From Rosa chinensis (taxonomy: Eukaryota; Streptophyta; Magnoliopsida; Rosales; Rosaceae): a DNA stretch of 64,000 nt. The notes beneath the pieces are model-generated. The model ran no database searches. It saw only the letters and a list, made by a program, of their open reading frames with translations, and was not told where the DNA came from. The position numbers were made by a program, and so were the translations under genes. This document shows positions 1-13,300 of this stretch, one piece after another. The stretch spans positions 451,001 to 515,000 of the forward strand of contig NC_037094.1 in NCBI RefSeq assembly GCF_002994745.2. The letters are read 5' to 3'. Each line of letters starts with the position of its first letter. Positions within the stretch are counted from its first letter, which is position 1.

Positions 1-372
1 AGTGAGTGAGTTATGGCACTCGACTTGGATAAAATGACGGAGTCCTAGCCTAATTAAGCAAACAAACAAAGGAAGAGAGAAAGAGGAAGGGAGAAGGGAG
101 AAGAGAAACAAGGGTGGCTGCCGGCTGGGCTATAGCTTCACTGATTCACACTGTATAATGTGTCTGCCAAAGTGTAACTGACGAGTTTGAGTTTTAAACG
201 CATTGTGTCCACCAGAAGCATGAGAGAGAAATCAAGCAGCGAATTAAATTCTCACTCACCCCATTCGAAGGCTTTTGGTGCCTTTGCTTCTCTCTTTCTC
301 TCTCTCTCTCTCTCTGCTACCAAGTACTACTACTAATAGAGAGAGAGAGGAGACTAGTCCACTCTCCGCCAG
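1..372 (+). other. possible non-coding leader exon
   Basis: GA-rich and CT-rich sequence typical of plant 5' leaders ends in a strong splice donor, CAG|GTAAGAG, after base 372. A (CT)n tract lies at about 296-316. I could not find a downstream coding exon on the plus strand in the next 7 kb, so this may be the leader of a non-coding or microRNA transcript, the start of a gene with a very long first intron, or chance. No mature microRNA sequence I know was recognised nearby. Confidence 0.3.
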
Positions 373-3194
373 GTAAGAGCTTTTATTACCCCGGAGGAGA
401 ACCGCTCGTCGTTTTCCGGCAACCCCAACTGCAATGACCCATATACCCTCCTCTTCCTCTTTTGGCCGGGCTGACTTCCCTCTTTAATTTATTATTTATA
501 AATATTCTTGGCTGTAACGTTTTCACACAGATCACAAAGTATGTGCAAAAGTCAAACCCCCCTTTGGGCTTTGAGGAGGGAGAACCAATTCTGTGAAAAT
601 ATTAACCACTCCCGACACTAATTTAGATGCTATTTCTATTTCATTTCATTTCATCACCTTTGAGTTTACTTCTACCAATTACCATGCATGCTAAAATGTA
701 TGTAATATACAGAAGCCTATATATATATATAGCAAACTAGCTTTGAGCTGATTGTTGCAGCTCCTTTTGATCGACTTGTTTCCTTCCCATTCCCAGTTCA
801 CTGAATGAGTTTAGTCGCAGCTCTCTGATTTTGTCTTGTAAGTTGTAACGGTAGTTTGATCCGGCCATTACTGAGTACTTATTATTACTTGCATAAAAAT
901 AAAGAAACAACCACCCTCGTTTTTTGGATTAGATTGATCATTAGACAAATTAATAAAATTATTCAAAAAAAAACCTGCATTTTGACTTTTTGCTAAATTT
1001 TGGCCTTTTTAGGTTTTGATTTTACTGAGAAAAGTCAAAGTGCAGCTGATGAATGAGTTTTGGGCCAAAAAAGAATATGATTAATTGGCAGAACAGATCG
1101 AATAACCCCCCTGCTTAACTCCATTAGACTATTTTTGATTCTCTCCTAAACTTTTGCATTTTTTGAATTTTGAATCTAAGTTCGATTGATTAAAAACAGA
1201 AAGAGTAAATCAAAATAATTTTAGTGATAAATGAGTAAACTTTAACCCTATTTGGGAGAAGATTCAGTGCACCGATAATTTCCAATTGTGTTGTTTGTTT
1301 TTAATAATAACATTTTTTCATAACGTTCTTGGAGAGTCGAACATGATTGCACTAATGAACTAGTTTAGAACGATGTTAGAAAAATATTGAAATATATAAA
1401 GGGAATGCTCTTTAGATCTGTATTTTCATTCACCAATTATACCTGTTTATTGGGTGGCGGAATTGAATTATTTCCTCTTTAATTAATTTGGTTTCTGGGG
1501 AACATCATGAAAGTGATTGGAATTTTATCCTTAAAATTCCCAAGGCAGATAAATGCATACAATTCCCCTCTCAACTATGAGCTTCAAAGGAATCGATTAA
1601 GATAGGAGAGCCATAGTCAATGTCAAGAACTCAAGCCATAGACAAATTTGAAACTTCAATTTGCAACCTCGATCGATAAGAACGAGACAAGGTAGGTCAG
1701 AACTCACCCCTAGTTTTGAGGTTTACGCATCAAATTTTTGGAAAAGCTACCAAACTAGTGCTCTTAGTTTTCCTAAAGTAGAGGTCGTTGTACAAATTAA
1801 CACTGCACGCAAAAAGTTCTTTGATATTAATTACATATTCGCCAAATGCTCAAAGCCACAAAGCTAGGGCGGCTATAGTTGTACTACGTTGTTGATCGAG
1901 AAGCTTGAGATATATAGCTAGGGGGACAATTTGCTTTATATGTATACAAGTACAACGGCTAAATATTATGTTCTACGAATTTTAGACTTAAAAGGCTGAA
2001 CACATGCATGCTTGTACTCAGAGGAACAATAGGGTGTAGCAAGCTACATTAGCTTTAGTACGTAGCATAGAATTTTAGGATCCCTAAACCCTAATTAATC
2101 AGGCATTATGTATAACATGCATTCAAGAAGTTAATTAACTAGCTATTCGATGCTAGCATTGACCTCAAGTAATTGATTATCATAAAATTAAGCCTCGATT
2201 GTTGTTAATAGTTAGAAGCTCAACACTTGTTACATATGATTCACTAGTTATTAAAGAAAGGTTTGTAAAAAGTTTACATTTAGTGGATCAATTACATCGA
2301 TGGAGATCGAATTAATTTAGTTGGTGAATTGATTATATTTCATACATTTAGAAGATAAAAGATCAGTTAATTGCAACAGGTAATTGAATATCCATCGTTG
2401 TTGATCTTATTGCATAATTTGAACCATATTTAAAATAATTAAAGATATAATTCAATAGCTTATGATATACGTACTTAATTAACGAATTCAAGCTACACGT
2501 ACATGGAGGCACGACTTGAATGCATGTTGGATTAATTAGCAACATATCTACACAACAAGTCCTCCCGAGCTTAATAAGCAGTGTTGAATGCCTAATAAAT
2601 TTTAGTCCGGAAAATCTTTGGACTGCATCACTGCATGGATAAATCAAAGCGAGATTGCAAACCAAAAAGCAAGAGGATATATAAATTTCTAACTTATGTT
2701 ATATACCATTCTTTCTTATACTCCATTAAAATGCACCATCAATGATTTTTTAGATCAATTGCAGAGTTATACTTATTTGAAGAAATACTGAAGGGGACTT
2801 GAAGATGAAAAATTCACTGTACTCTTGTTATTCCGATCAGTTGTTTAAAAACAGGACATGGGAGACAATAGCTTACATAGTATTATTTGGTCTTTCGGTT
2901 CCTCTCTTGATGCCGTATCTCTAGAGTAAAGAAATATTTATATACATACGCACCTAATGCACGCAATAATTTTTCATGAGAGTTGCATACATATATGGTT
3001 GAAAATTAAGCACGCACTATACAGCCTCTAAAATAATTTCTACATATATAGTATATATGTACATATGGAATAATCAAGCTCATCGATCTTTATGATTCCG
3101 TGTGTTTTGAACATCTCTTAATTTTACCTTTCTGTAGATGTGTATATGCATATATCCAATTACTATCATGTTCATTTACGAAACTAAAATCATC

Positions 3195-3231
<37 letters not shown>

Positions 3232-3744
3232 GCATATTAATACGGACGAACGGCGCCCGCCCATGCGTATATTCAAGGCTATCAAGTATATCGGTTAATC
3301 AGCAAGGCAGTCAAGTTTTTATTCCAAACTCCAAAGTAATAAAGGATCTTAATGGTCTGTTGGCAGCAAGTCTAGATAGCTATTTAATTGTGGAACCCGT
3401 GCTTTTCAGTGTTAGATAGCTGGGCAGATGTTATTGGTGTAGCTGTATCTGTTTTTTCAATACAGAGCCATTTATTTTACCAAGAGATAATGATTGACGA
3501 TGTATATAGTAATTGATCAATTAAGTTCGTCTATATGATGAAAGCATTCAAATAATTCTCCATACAACTTCCTAATAATCGATCACTTTCTAGCTTGGCT
3601 GCTTCAGCATGTATATATATATATATATATATACATATATGCAGAGTTGCAGAGACAGAGACCTTGCGTGCAGTAGTGCAGCTGGCTAGCTTAATTGAGC
3701 TTAAATATACGTGTAAAATTAATTAATAATTAGAAGCCATTCCA
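373..3744. other. AT-rich intergenic DNA
   Basis: No convincing coding region is seen; open frames are short and lack family motifs. The stretch contains (AT)n microsatellites at about 3198-3225 and 3612-3632, plus homopolymer runs. Confidence 0.6.
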
Positions 3745-3752
3745 GTATTTTC

Positions 3753-4310
3753 TAGGGCTATTAATGGGTCGTGTCGCGTCAAGGTATATATCGTGTCACA
3801 AGAGATAAACTCAAACCCAACCCATTTATTAATAAATTTAAACTAAAACTCAACCTATTTATTAAACGGGTTACCAGTTTTCAACCCGCTTAACCCATTT
3901 AATAAATAAGTCTTGTCATGTTAGACAAAATGAATTATTTCAGGGTTAACACTTAACACTGCGACCCATTTAACTAAAAAAATGCATAAATTGATTAAAT
4001 TCACTAAAAACTCCATAAGACGAAGAATATAAATAATTATATATAATTCATAAATAATTAAATCCAACAATGACGAAGCAAAATATTTTAAATTGTCCAA
4101 TTTTAAGATTAAATACTCTCAATGTCCAAAATTTCAAGAAGAAGTATAACTATACGGGTTCACTTCGTGTTGGCGGGTTGACCCATGGCCGACCCGTTTA
4201 TTAAATGGGTGATGACGGGTTGACCCGCTGCCGACCCGCTTTTTAATCGTGCGAGTTCAACCTGCTTTATTTCGTGCGGGTTTCAGGTCGTGTCGGAATT
4301 AACAGCCCTA
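3753..4310. mobile_element. hAT-like non-autonomous element
   Basis: The ends form an imperfect inverted repeat: the left begins TAGGGCTATTAAT and the right, read in reverse complement, begins TAGGGCTGTTAAT. Both are followed by GTCGTGTC-type sequence. The sub-terminal parts carry many copies of a short CGGGTTGACCCG / AACCCATTTATT motif in both orientations, a style common in plant hAT-derived repeats. No transposase is encoded. The flanking 8-mers match only in part, so the target duplication is decayed or the boundary is slightly off. Confidence 0.5.
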
Positions 4311-4480
4311 ATAGTCTTCAGGTACTGTCCACTCCATCATGAGCGATCAAGATTCAAAATGTGTGGGTTGAATGGAGGTTTTCATCATTAAACATATTAT
4401 TAAATTTGCTTGCAGAACTGGTGCATCCAAGTTCCATCAGATTGCATCATATATGTCTTCGTTTTCTTCGGCCATATTAA

Positions 4481-4520
<40 letters not shown>
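4481..4520. repeat. (CT)n microsatellite
   Basis: About twenty CT units in a row, within AT-rich intergenic DNA. Confidence 0.9.
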
Positions 4521-4523
<3 letters not shown>

Positions 4524-5733
4524 ATACACAGCGCAGCTAGCTGCTAGCTTCAACCTTATATTTTCAATTGCTTGCTTGCAAAGGCAACCATCGTTCGATC
4601 ATCAATGCACAATATACATGCAATTAGTCGTCGAGTGTCCTTGTGTTGCAATATAATGGAAAGTGGACCATCTAGCTAAATTTTAGTAAATATTAAAGCC
4701 AAATTTATGAACTGTATATGCTATGCCTACTTTTTCCCCAGAAAGCCATGCACGAACATATGATTGGAACTAATTTATTTTCGAGTAGATATCACCATAC
4801 ATTTTATTAATCAATAACGTGTTGAATAATAAAATCAAATTCATAACCACGCAGGACTATATGATAAAAAATGTCAAGAGATAGGGAATGATCCAAGGGC
4901 TGGCATACGCCGCATATACATATAATCCGAATATATAATTTGTTTATATATAGTAAATTTGATCAGTACAATATATTTATTGAAAAATGTGAAATTTGGT
5001 GAAGTATAAAACCAAGGACTGGCCATGTAAACCTAACTCAGCTAGAATTAATAGTAGTAGAATGCACATATATATATAGCCAAGGAAGGCAGGTCTGAGT
5101 CACTGTGTGGTTTTAATATGTATTATATATAGCTAGTATTAATTCTAGCCATGCATATGTATATTATGGTCCCAACTCCAGCAGAGAACATATCAGTTAA
5201 TTGAATTTATAGTTGTGAGCTTAGGTAACAAGCTACCACTACTATACTTTAAGTTTAGTTAGATTTATCTCAATCGATCTCGATCTGGATTGAAATGGCT
5301 TTTGGAATTGCAAGGGAAGGAGCTGTTGTAAATAATTCTGGTGCCTGTGCGATTAATCTCGTGTAATCATTACCTTGTCATCTTGACCAATCGAAATATC
5401 AGCTAGTTACATTAGCGGTGATATGGAGAAAGCTAGTTACTAGTAAATCCTAATTGATTAACTTTCCGGCGAACCCGTTTTAAGCACTGCATGGCAGAAC
5501 AATGCAGAGTTACCAGGATCGCTCACTTGTGTGGTGACCCGCGTTCCGGATCGCACGTACCGAAACGTGGTACATCAGCGATCCAGATCGTTAAACCTAG
5601 CGATCCAAACATCTCTGCCTTCTGCGTCATATCAGCAACTCAACATCTTTTTTTTTCGTCCTCTTCAAGGCGATGGGAAGCCTCTAGTCCTCGACAACCC
5701 AGTTTCTTCCTTATTCTCCTTCGCAGCTCATTC
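4521..5733. other. intergenic DNA, no gene recognised
   Basis: AT-rich, with no open frame that has a recognisable domain. A 144-residue frame near 5491-5925 runs straight into the MITE and has no plausible protein composition. Confidence 0.55.
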
Positions 5734-5769
5734 CTTTTTCTGTTTTGTTCGGCAGAAATCTTTTTTGTT
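5734..5769. repeat. left direct repeat flanking MITE
   Basis: A 36-bp stretch immediately left of the MITE. It is nearly repeated as 34 bp immediately right of it (6085-6118), differing by one base and a two-base change in a T run. The shared core is TGTTTTGTTCGGCA. Confidence 0.8.
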
Positions 5770-6084
5770 GGCACGTTTACTTACTTGGAATGGAAAATAA
5801 TAATGAATCGGAGACAAGTGGAATGGGAGAAGAAAGGAATCGGTATTGATTCCGGAGGAATGATTCCTAAACCCATCTCCCCCCTTCGTAATCGAATTCC
5901 TGAGTATTCAGGAATCGATTCCTGATAAATAGGTGGGACCTACACCAATTCCGATTCCTTCATGTGTTAGTAAACACATGAATTCTTTTACCTGGAATCA
6001 TTCCGATTCCTTTATGTGTTAGTAAACACAGGGGTGTTTTTACTCCGTAATCATTCTATTACATTCCAAGTAAGTAAACGTGCC
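5770..6084. mobile_element. MITE with perfect 23-bp terminal inverted repeats
   Basis: The element starts GGCACGTTTACTTACTTGG and ends with its exact reverse complement, CCAAGTAAGTAAACGTGCC; the perfect match extends over 23 bp. At 315 bp it has no coding capacity. The interior holds repeated GGAATCGATTCC-like palindromic pieces and a duplicated GTGTTAGTAAACACA segment. The ends resemble plant hAT-type MITEs, but the flanking direct repeats are about 34-36 bp instead of the usual 8 bp. Confidence 0.85.
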
Positions 6085-6118
6085 CTTTCTGTTTTGTTCG
6101 GCATAAATCTTTTTTGTT
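6085..6118. repeat. right direct repeat flanking MITE
   Basis: Partner of the repeat at 5734-5769. Together they look like a duplicated insertion-site segment of about 34 bp. Confidence 0.8.
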
Positions 6119-7388
6119 TTACTGGATTTGCAACGGTGGAGCTCTCAACGAAGACCTCATATTTGTTTAGGTTAATTTTTTAATACTAGCAGCCTAGGCC
6201 CATTTATCTATGATTAAGGGTTTTGTTATACTAGATCCAGTTATTGAATACATGGATAAGGCAAAAAATTCTTTTATTTATTTATTTTTTTAATAGAAAA
6301 AAATTAGTGTCTCTAATTTCATAAATTATTAAATATAATAATTTTAATATCCTAACGTACGGCACACCATAGACATAGCGTACCACGTACCCGTACCGCG
6401 TTCCCGTACCGAAACGACCTGCAATCCAGGTAACACTCAACAATCATGTAATTCATACTTTTACAGTACGTAAAACCCCCAGCAGGTTCCGCAGGGCTCC
6501 GAAGACAGCTAGTCACTTGTTGTACTTACTTCGATCTTACGCGCAAACAGCACAAGATTGTTTCTTGGTTTGGTAGTCATGAATTTACATGCTCTGTAGA
6601 TAGAGCTACCACAATCAATTACCATTTAGCATGCCAAAGCTAGCAAAGCTAAATTAGCTAGCGCAGTTGTGAGCGTTTTTGTTAGGTGATGGAGTTAGTA
6701 CTGGAAGTTGCGTATTTCGACCAAGAAAACAGAAGAAGCTGCGTATGAGTTAATGATCTGGAGTGGGACATTTCATTCTTTTGTGAATTTTGCAGACTTG
6801 TTCTTCACAAATTCTTAATCGGGAACGTGTTTCCTTTAGGTAGGAATTCAAGAATTATCTAGGCGGAAAATCAACCACATATTACCGTTTAGTTCTCTAA
6901 TGTGGGCAGAGAAACACAAATTCTCTGATAAAAAAAAATGATGGTGACGATGGGGATTAACCCGCTAAACAATGTTCGGTTTAGTTTAACAATAGTAATC
7001 CTTGAAAGTTTACAATTGTGATCATTGGATTACAAACCGATGGAGAAGAGAGCCTCTAATGGGCAATGACTAATGGGTTGTCTTTCTTCTTCCCCTAAAT
7101 CATGTCATACCCGTGAAGACACTTGAGCCATTGGCCCAAAAGAATAGACGACACTTGAGCTCATGGGCTACTTGGGCATCTTCATATATTCATAAACTCG
7201 AAACCCTGTATGAATTAGGGACTCATGACAATCAAACATATCAATCGGATAACATTTTAACAAGGAATATATATTTTATAACTCAGAAAGTATTTTGTAT
7301 GTACGCACATGGAATTATGGATTACTCCAGGTATACATATTCAATTATTAGATATCTGTACAGAAACTAAACTAAGGTCACTTTTCCA
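6119..7388. other. intergenic DNA downstream of the CNGC gene
   Basis: No coding region recognised. This is the 3' flank of the minus-strand channel gene; its 3' UTR probably lies in the last few hundred bases next to 7388. Confidence 0.5.
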
Positions 7389-10300
7389 CTATGAGGCATG
7401 ATTGGATTGAGAAGTATCTGCACGATGTAGGCGCTTTCTCCTGTATCTCCAAGCCACTTGAATGCATCTTGCCGCAAGGCCTCTCCAGTAAGGTGACTCA
7501 TACCTGCATTGTGATGTAACATATTAACAAGTCAAATAGCAGACCAGCAGACAGCAGTGCCATTATATATGTGCAATCATATGCATTAGGATGAAAATAG
7601 TCCTCAAAATGCATAAATGCATGAGATTGTTAATCTCAATTTTCTGATTACAACCGTTATCTCAAGTTCTGGATTGAACTATGACTTGTCTGACCTTATG
7701 GCTCCTTGAACACGTGGTTTGCGCAAGAATCTGGCAAAGAGGCTGGTGACCTCTTCAATGTCAGCTGCCCTTAGTGAAAATGCTTCGACATTTGTTAAGC
7801 ATATCACCATCCTGTTGCTTAACATTCGCTGTCCAGGAATCCTGATCTTTTTACCGTCTGTAACAAAAACCACAGACATATCATTGGTTGTTGTATTTCT
7901 AGATTGAACATGCACCTAGACCTATACTCTTAACAGAAATCCAATGACATTTTGTGTGAAGTGCAAGGTTAGGTGCAACAACGGGGCCGGGCAGACTGAA
8001 TCAACGCACTGCCCCTGGACCTTGATATAAAAATTTAACAGGCATGTTGTTAGTTATCAAATTAATACCTTTATTTACCGAAGAATGCTCGAGACACCAT
8101 GAGAGAAGCTCCTCACCACAAACATCCCCTTCAGATAAGGAAACTCTAATCCCATCTTCTCCTATGCTCTCCATTTTTCCGCGCACAATAAAGACCATCT
8201 TCTCAATTAGACCACCACAGTACAAAACTTTGCTTCCTTGGATGTATGTCTTCTGTCTTAGTCTTCCGCAAATGGAATCTAAGATCGGTTCATCCATGAG
8301 GGCAAAAATCCTTACCTAGAGAAGTAGCACGTAACCATTAAGACTTATGAGTTCATGCCAAATTTAATATGTCTACATTTAAATTGTAAGTTTTACCAAC
8401 TGTTGTGAACTTTAAGGACCTGAACTAAATGACATAATTGCATCATTAACAAGTATATATATGCAATATAATGACAACAGATTCTAAGATGATCACTTTC
8501 TTAATAAACTTGAAGAGATGGCGTCTTATATCTGTCTGTAGGTCTTCAGGCAAGACATCCAAAAGCATTTCTTCATTTACTCCTCTGGTAGCTGCCCAAT
8601 TATACCTTTCAGCTTGTCGTACTCGCCTACATATTAGACCAATCATATGTGTCACATGCTGTGGATGTTTCATGTCATGTAGTTAAGATCCTTGACAATT
8701 TTTTTTTCTTTTTTCTTTTTGGTAGGTTAAGATCCTTGAGGTGCTATAATATTTTAGAGAAAATTAGATATAAACCCAAAAATTCAACTTCTATTAGAAA
8801 AAATTCATACATACTTTTCTTTTAATTTACACCCAAATCACATTAGTAAACCTTCTATATAGAGTGATTCATAAAAAAATAAACAAAAAGAAAACCTTCC
8901 ATATAGACTATATGCCTATAATCAATATTTTTCCTTGTTTAATTTCATGTATATCTAATTTGCCCATTTACATTCTCTCAAATAATACATGTCTAATGTA
9001 CATATGTAGGTAGGGCTTAAATAATAGAAACGTTTTTTTTTTTTTTTTTTAATTAATTAATTAATTTATATATATATATTTTTATTATTATTATAATAGA
9101 AACGTTCAAGCTTAATAGAGATCGACACACAATGATATACACCACAATCATAGGTGTAACATTTTTATTTATACAATCATAGGTATAATATAATAAAAAA
9201 TCTAACAAACATGTATGATACAAAAAATACTAATAAATTCTAATACAGAGATGTTATACAAAACCTATTAACATTTAGGCTGTAATCGAATGTATAAACT
9301 AAAAACTAAGCCTCCTATATGTTAGATATATACCTGAAATCAAATTATCTAGAAGAAAAAAAAAAAGTATTCTAATGATCAGGTACCTTTTTACTACATA
9401 CCTTACAAATAGAACAACTGTATAATATGTTATTAAACTATGTTTGCTTTCCACTCAAGTGTTTATATGAAAAATATAACATACCTTTTATATAGAAAAA
9501 CAGATCACGAAATAGAGAAATCAGATATAAACCTCGATCTAGGTATTGATTACGAGAGCTTCAATCAAGGGTCTAGTTCATCAAGTGTACTTGTTTAGAG
9601 CTTGTAGCATATTAGGAATTTTTGACAAAAACATGTTTTATTTTCTATGTCACTTAATGAGAATTTATTTATGTAATCAGCCTAACAGTGGTGTTCACCT
9701 GGTCAGCCTAAAACACCTCAATTTAATGATAATTCTCTCTGCCATTCGATTTACATCCAACAGTGGTTAAACATTATTTCTTGGTCAATAACTGACCAGG
9801 TGAACATTTTCGATCAACCTAATCAACAGATTTGGGTGTATATTAAAAAAAAAAAAAATCATGAATGGGTTTAATCTAATAGGTGTAATCAAATTTGGGT
9901 GTAAAATGAAATGCCCCAATATTTTAAGACGTACTTAGAATGACAGTTTTTCATGAACGTGCTATTCCTTGGAACAAATCTGATTACTATTAACACTAGT
10001 TGTCCGCAGAAACAAAAGTTAGCACCACACTCCCATGGATATGTGGCACGTGCCCAAGTAACGTTGAATGTTAACTGCAGTCATCAATCATAACAGTTTC
10101 CAAATGATGCAGTTTTGCACAGCTTAAAATGGATGATGTAACTTCATGTGGAATCCAAGTAGAACAATATATTATGAATCTGTGATACCTCCTTAATTCA
10201 TCTGGCAAACGTCTATGCCTCATCCACTGCTCAACGTCACGACGTCTCAGTGACATTTCTAACCTTCTGTAAAGAGAGAGACAAACAAGAAAGTTCAATT

Positions 10301-13300
10301 TTTCCTTTTTCTTTTTCAAACCAGAGCAGAATTTAATTAGGGAATGCCATTTAAATGGTAAATTGCATATTATTAATAATTGTTGATTTACATTACCATA
10401 TTTCTCTATATATTTATTAAGAAGAATGAATCACATCATAAACTATCATGATATTAGATAACTCAATACAGATAACTTTCAACTTTGAAATTTTAGACAA
10501 ACAACTGACAAGAGAGAGTATTTTGTAAGATAATATCCAGCTGGTCAACCTAGGAAGATTTAAGGAAGAAAACAAAGAAAAGCAAAGATCTACAGCTTTG
10601 ATGCACAGGTTATGTATATCATTGGAAGGTAATTTATCCATAATAAATTCGAAGATGTACTCATGATAATATGTTCCAATGAAGTGACCTTAATTGTAGG
10701 AAAAACTAAGAACAAATCACCAGAGTGAAAAAGTGGTACCTCCGGCCAAGTGCCTGCAGAAAGTTCTGCATATTTCCTATGAGAAGAGCAAAAAGCAAGA
10801 GACCTAGGCCAATAATGGCCATTGTAAAAAGGACTTCCCACACAAAATAGCTTGGAACTTGGTTTCCAGCCAGAGTACTGATTTGCTTCATCACATAAAC
10901 AGGGCTACTATGTTAAAAAGATAATGATCAAACTATAGACTGCATTACAAAATTAACTGGGACAATACCAGTTAGCTTCAATCATTTTCATAATGAAATA
11001 ACAAGAAGACAACCCTTATGCCAGGAAACATTGGAACCCAAACTTTTTATTTTCATTCACTACTCAGTCTAAAGATTCATGCATCACTTCTAAATGGGTA
11101 ATGAACAAAAGACTAGAAACTCTGATAGTCTTTGAGCTTCATTCCAGAACAGAAAAATTCAGTACTCACTCAACTTATCTTTCAACTCTATGGGACAATA
11201 CAGAGAAGGGTATAAATTAGATTCTGGACTCATAAGTTCTGAAGTTTCAGGGTTTATGATAATTCAGTTGATAACCACTTGCAAACCCGACTATCCCAAA
11301 TGGGATGCGGTGCCCCTCATATAATCTGGCTGAAGGCCCCCTCTCAGACAGTGACATCCCTACTTGATTCACACAGCTCAGAAGATCTTGCTGCCTTCTG
11401 ATAGTCAAACTAAATGGCTAGTTTGAGATACAAGATAGTCTAGCTGTCTCACTAACTTATGATGAACAGAGTTGACTTAAATGAGCAAATCAGTATGAAA
11501 CAGCTAAAAGAATGTATACATAAATTAAAGCAATACCTGAAATCCCCAAAACAATGCATATACATATCTAGTGATTATGCTATTTTCTGTCGTAAGGCCA
11601 ACAGCTTGGGCGTAGATTCCGTAGTCAAAACCAGTTTTGTTAAAACAAGCAGTAGCATTTACATTGTTTTTCCAGGTATTACGCAGTTCCTTATCCCTGT
11701 TGGAACCTTCACTGTCCCTTCCATGCCCGCAGTCTATGAACCTCATGCATCCATTAATCGTAGAGTTGTGAGTCTTGTGACAGGCATCTCGAAAACATTG
11801 ATTAACCCTCTGGGACAGAAAAAGATTGAAGTGAATGATTAAAAACCAGCCTTCATTCTTATGTCCAATAATAAATATTCTATTATGGTGATGAACATGA
11901 TGTAATTTTTATATCCAAATAAAGAACTATCATGTTAACATATCACCATTACAAACCAAATAGATACACAGATAGTTTGCCATTTTGTTGGGCAAGAAAT
12001 TTTTGATTAACAAAACATTACTTGATGCAAACAGTTTCTCAAATACTTCACTATGGCAGGATAGTCAAGTATCCCATAAATTTTTTTCTAACTTGATAAA
12101 GAGTTAGGAAGTAAATAAAGACGTGGCTCATCTTCAAAGGTTCAACAAATAAGTGTATGGACACACTTTAGTTTCCAGAGCGCTTTCGGGTACGAGGAAC
12201 AGAAGAATGTTTATTATACGAATATTCAAAAAGCATGTCCAAGATAAAATGGCCAAAACCCACCTGTAATCCAAAGAGGTACCAGCATGACCCGACGATG
12301 TGGCCAGATAAGACAAAAGTGAGAAGATTTATTATAAAATTGGCCCATGCTGACTCAAATATGAAGCCACTTGGTGACTGTCCAGCAAGCAGAGGTAGAA
12401 ACCTACACAACCTGGGAATGTACTGAAGAAGAACGGCAGCACGTAAAAGATTTTTTGCGTAGTTTGCTCCAGATGATCCCAAGTTCTTTGGCAGAACTAG
12501 TAATAGTATGATCTACAAACAAGTTAAATAAAAGTTCACCTCAAGGGGAGAAAAAATGTGCTTGGATCAAATCAAAACATGAGCGTAAATACTCAAAATT
12601 CTATCAAGTTAGAGAGAGAGGACAGCAGGCAGGGGTGCTGTCTCCATCCTTTATTTTCTATCAGTTATCAATTTTTCCTTTACGTACGTATAGTCTTCAT
12701 AAATTATTCTTAACGCTCGGGTTGAGATTTCCAATTTATTTTATTGCTATAGTAGATGAATGTAACTAGTCAGCTTAGCCACAAAAAACAGTATTATTTG
12801 GAAAAAGCAGTAACTTATCAAGCACAAGTAAGCATATCAGAAACACAAAATGCATCTCCCTTCAAGATTTTTCCATTTTCTTTGCAATCTGTCTTATTTA
12901 CCATTTAGGTTTTCTGTACTGAATAGTAAACACTAGTGACCTTTATATTAATCTTGTAAAAAGTTTTTTTCTTTTTCTTACTGATATTCAACCTATTATA
13001 TAAACTTAATAACATGACATAAATTTGAACTGAGGAAGTTGCTCAAAGTAAGTTGAAATTTAAATGGATGCAAAAAAAGATTACCAATCAAGAGAAAAAT
13101 AAATAAGAAGATTGAGAGACAGAGGTTTACCTGAGGAAGTGGTAATACAACAAAAAAGTCAATCAGAAAATATCCTTTAAGGTAATTGAGAGCAATTTTC
13201 TTTGGATGGTCAACTAACTCTCCAGCACCAACCACTCTAGACTCGGGAGCCACATAAGCCAATCTAAACTGCAAAGAGAGAAAATAAATAAAAATTGATT

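Noticed and set aside
5491..5925. 144-codon plus-strand frame
   Set aside because: It continues into the MITE at 5770 and has no recognisable motif.
1..7000. microRNA precursor search
   Set aside because: I looked for conserved plant microRNA sequences (such as miR156, 164, 166, 167, 172, 319) and saw none.
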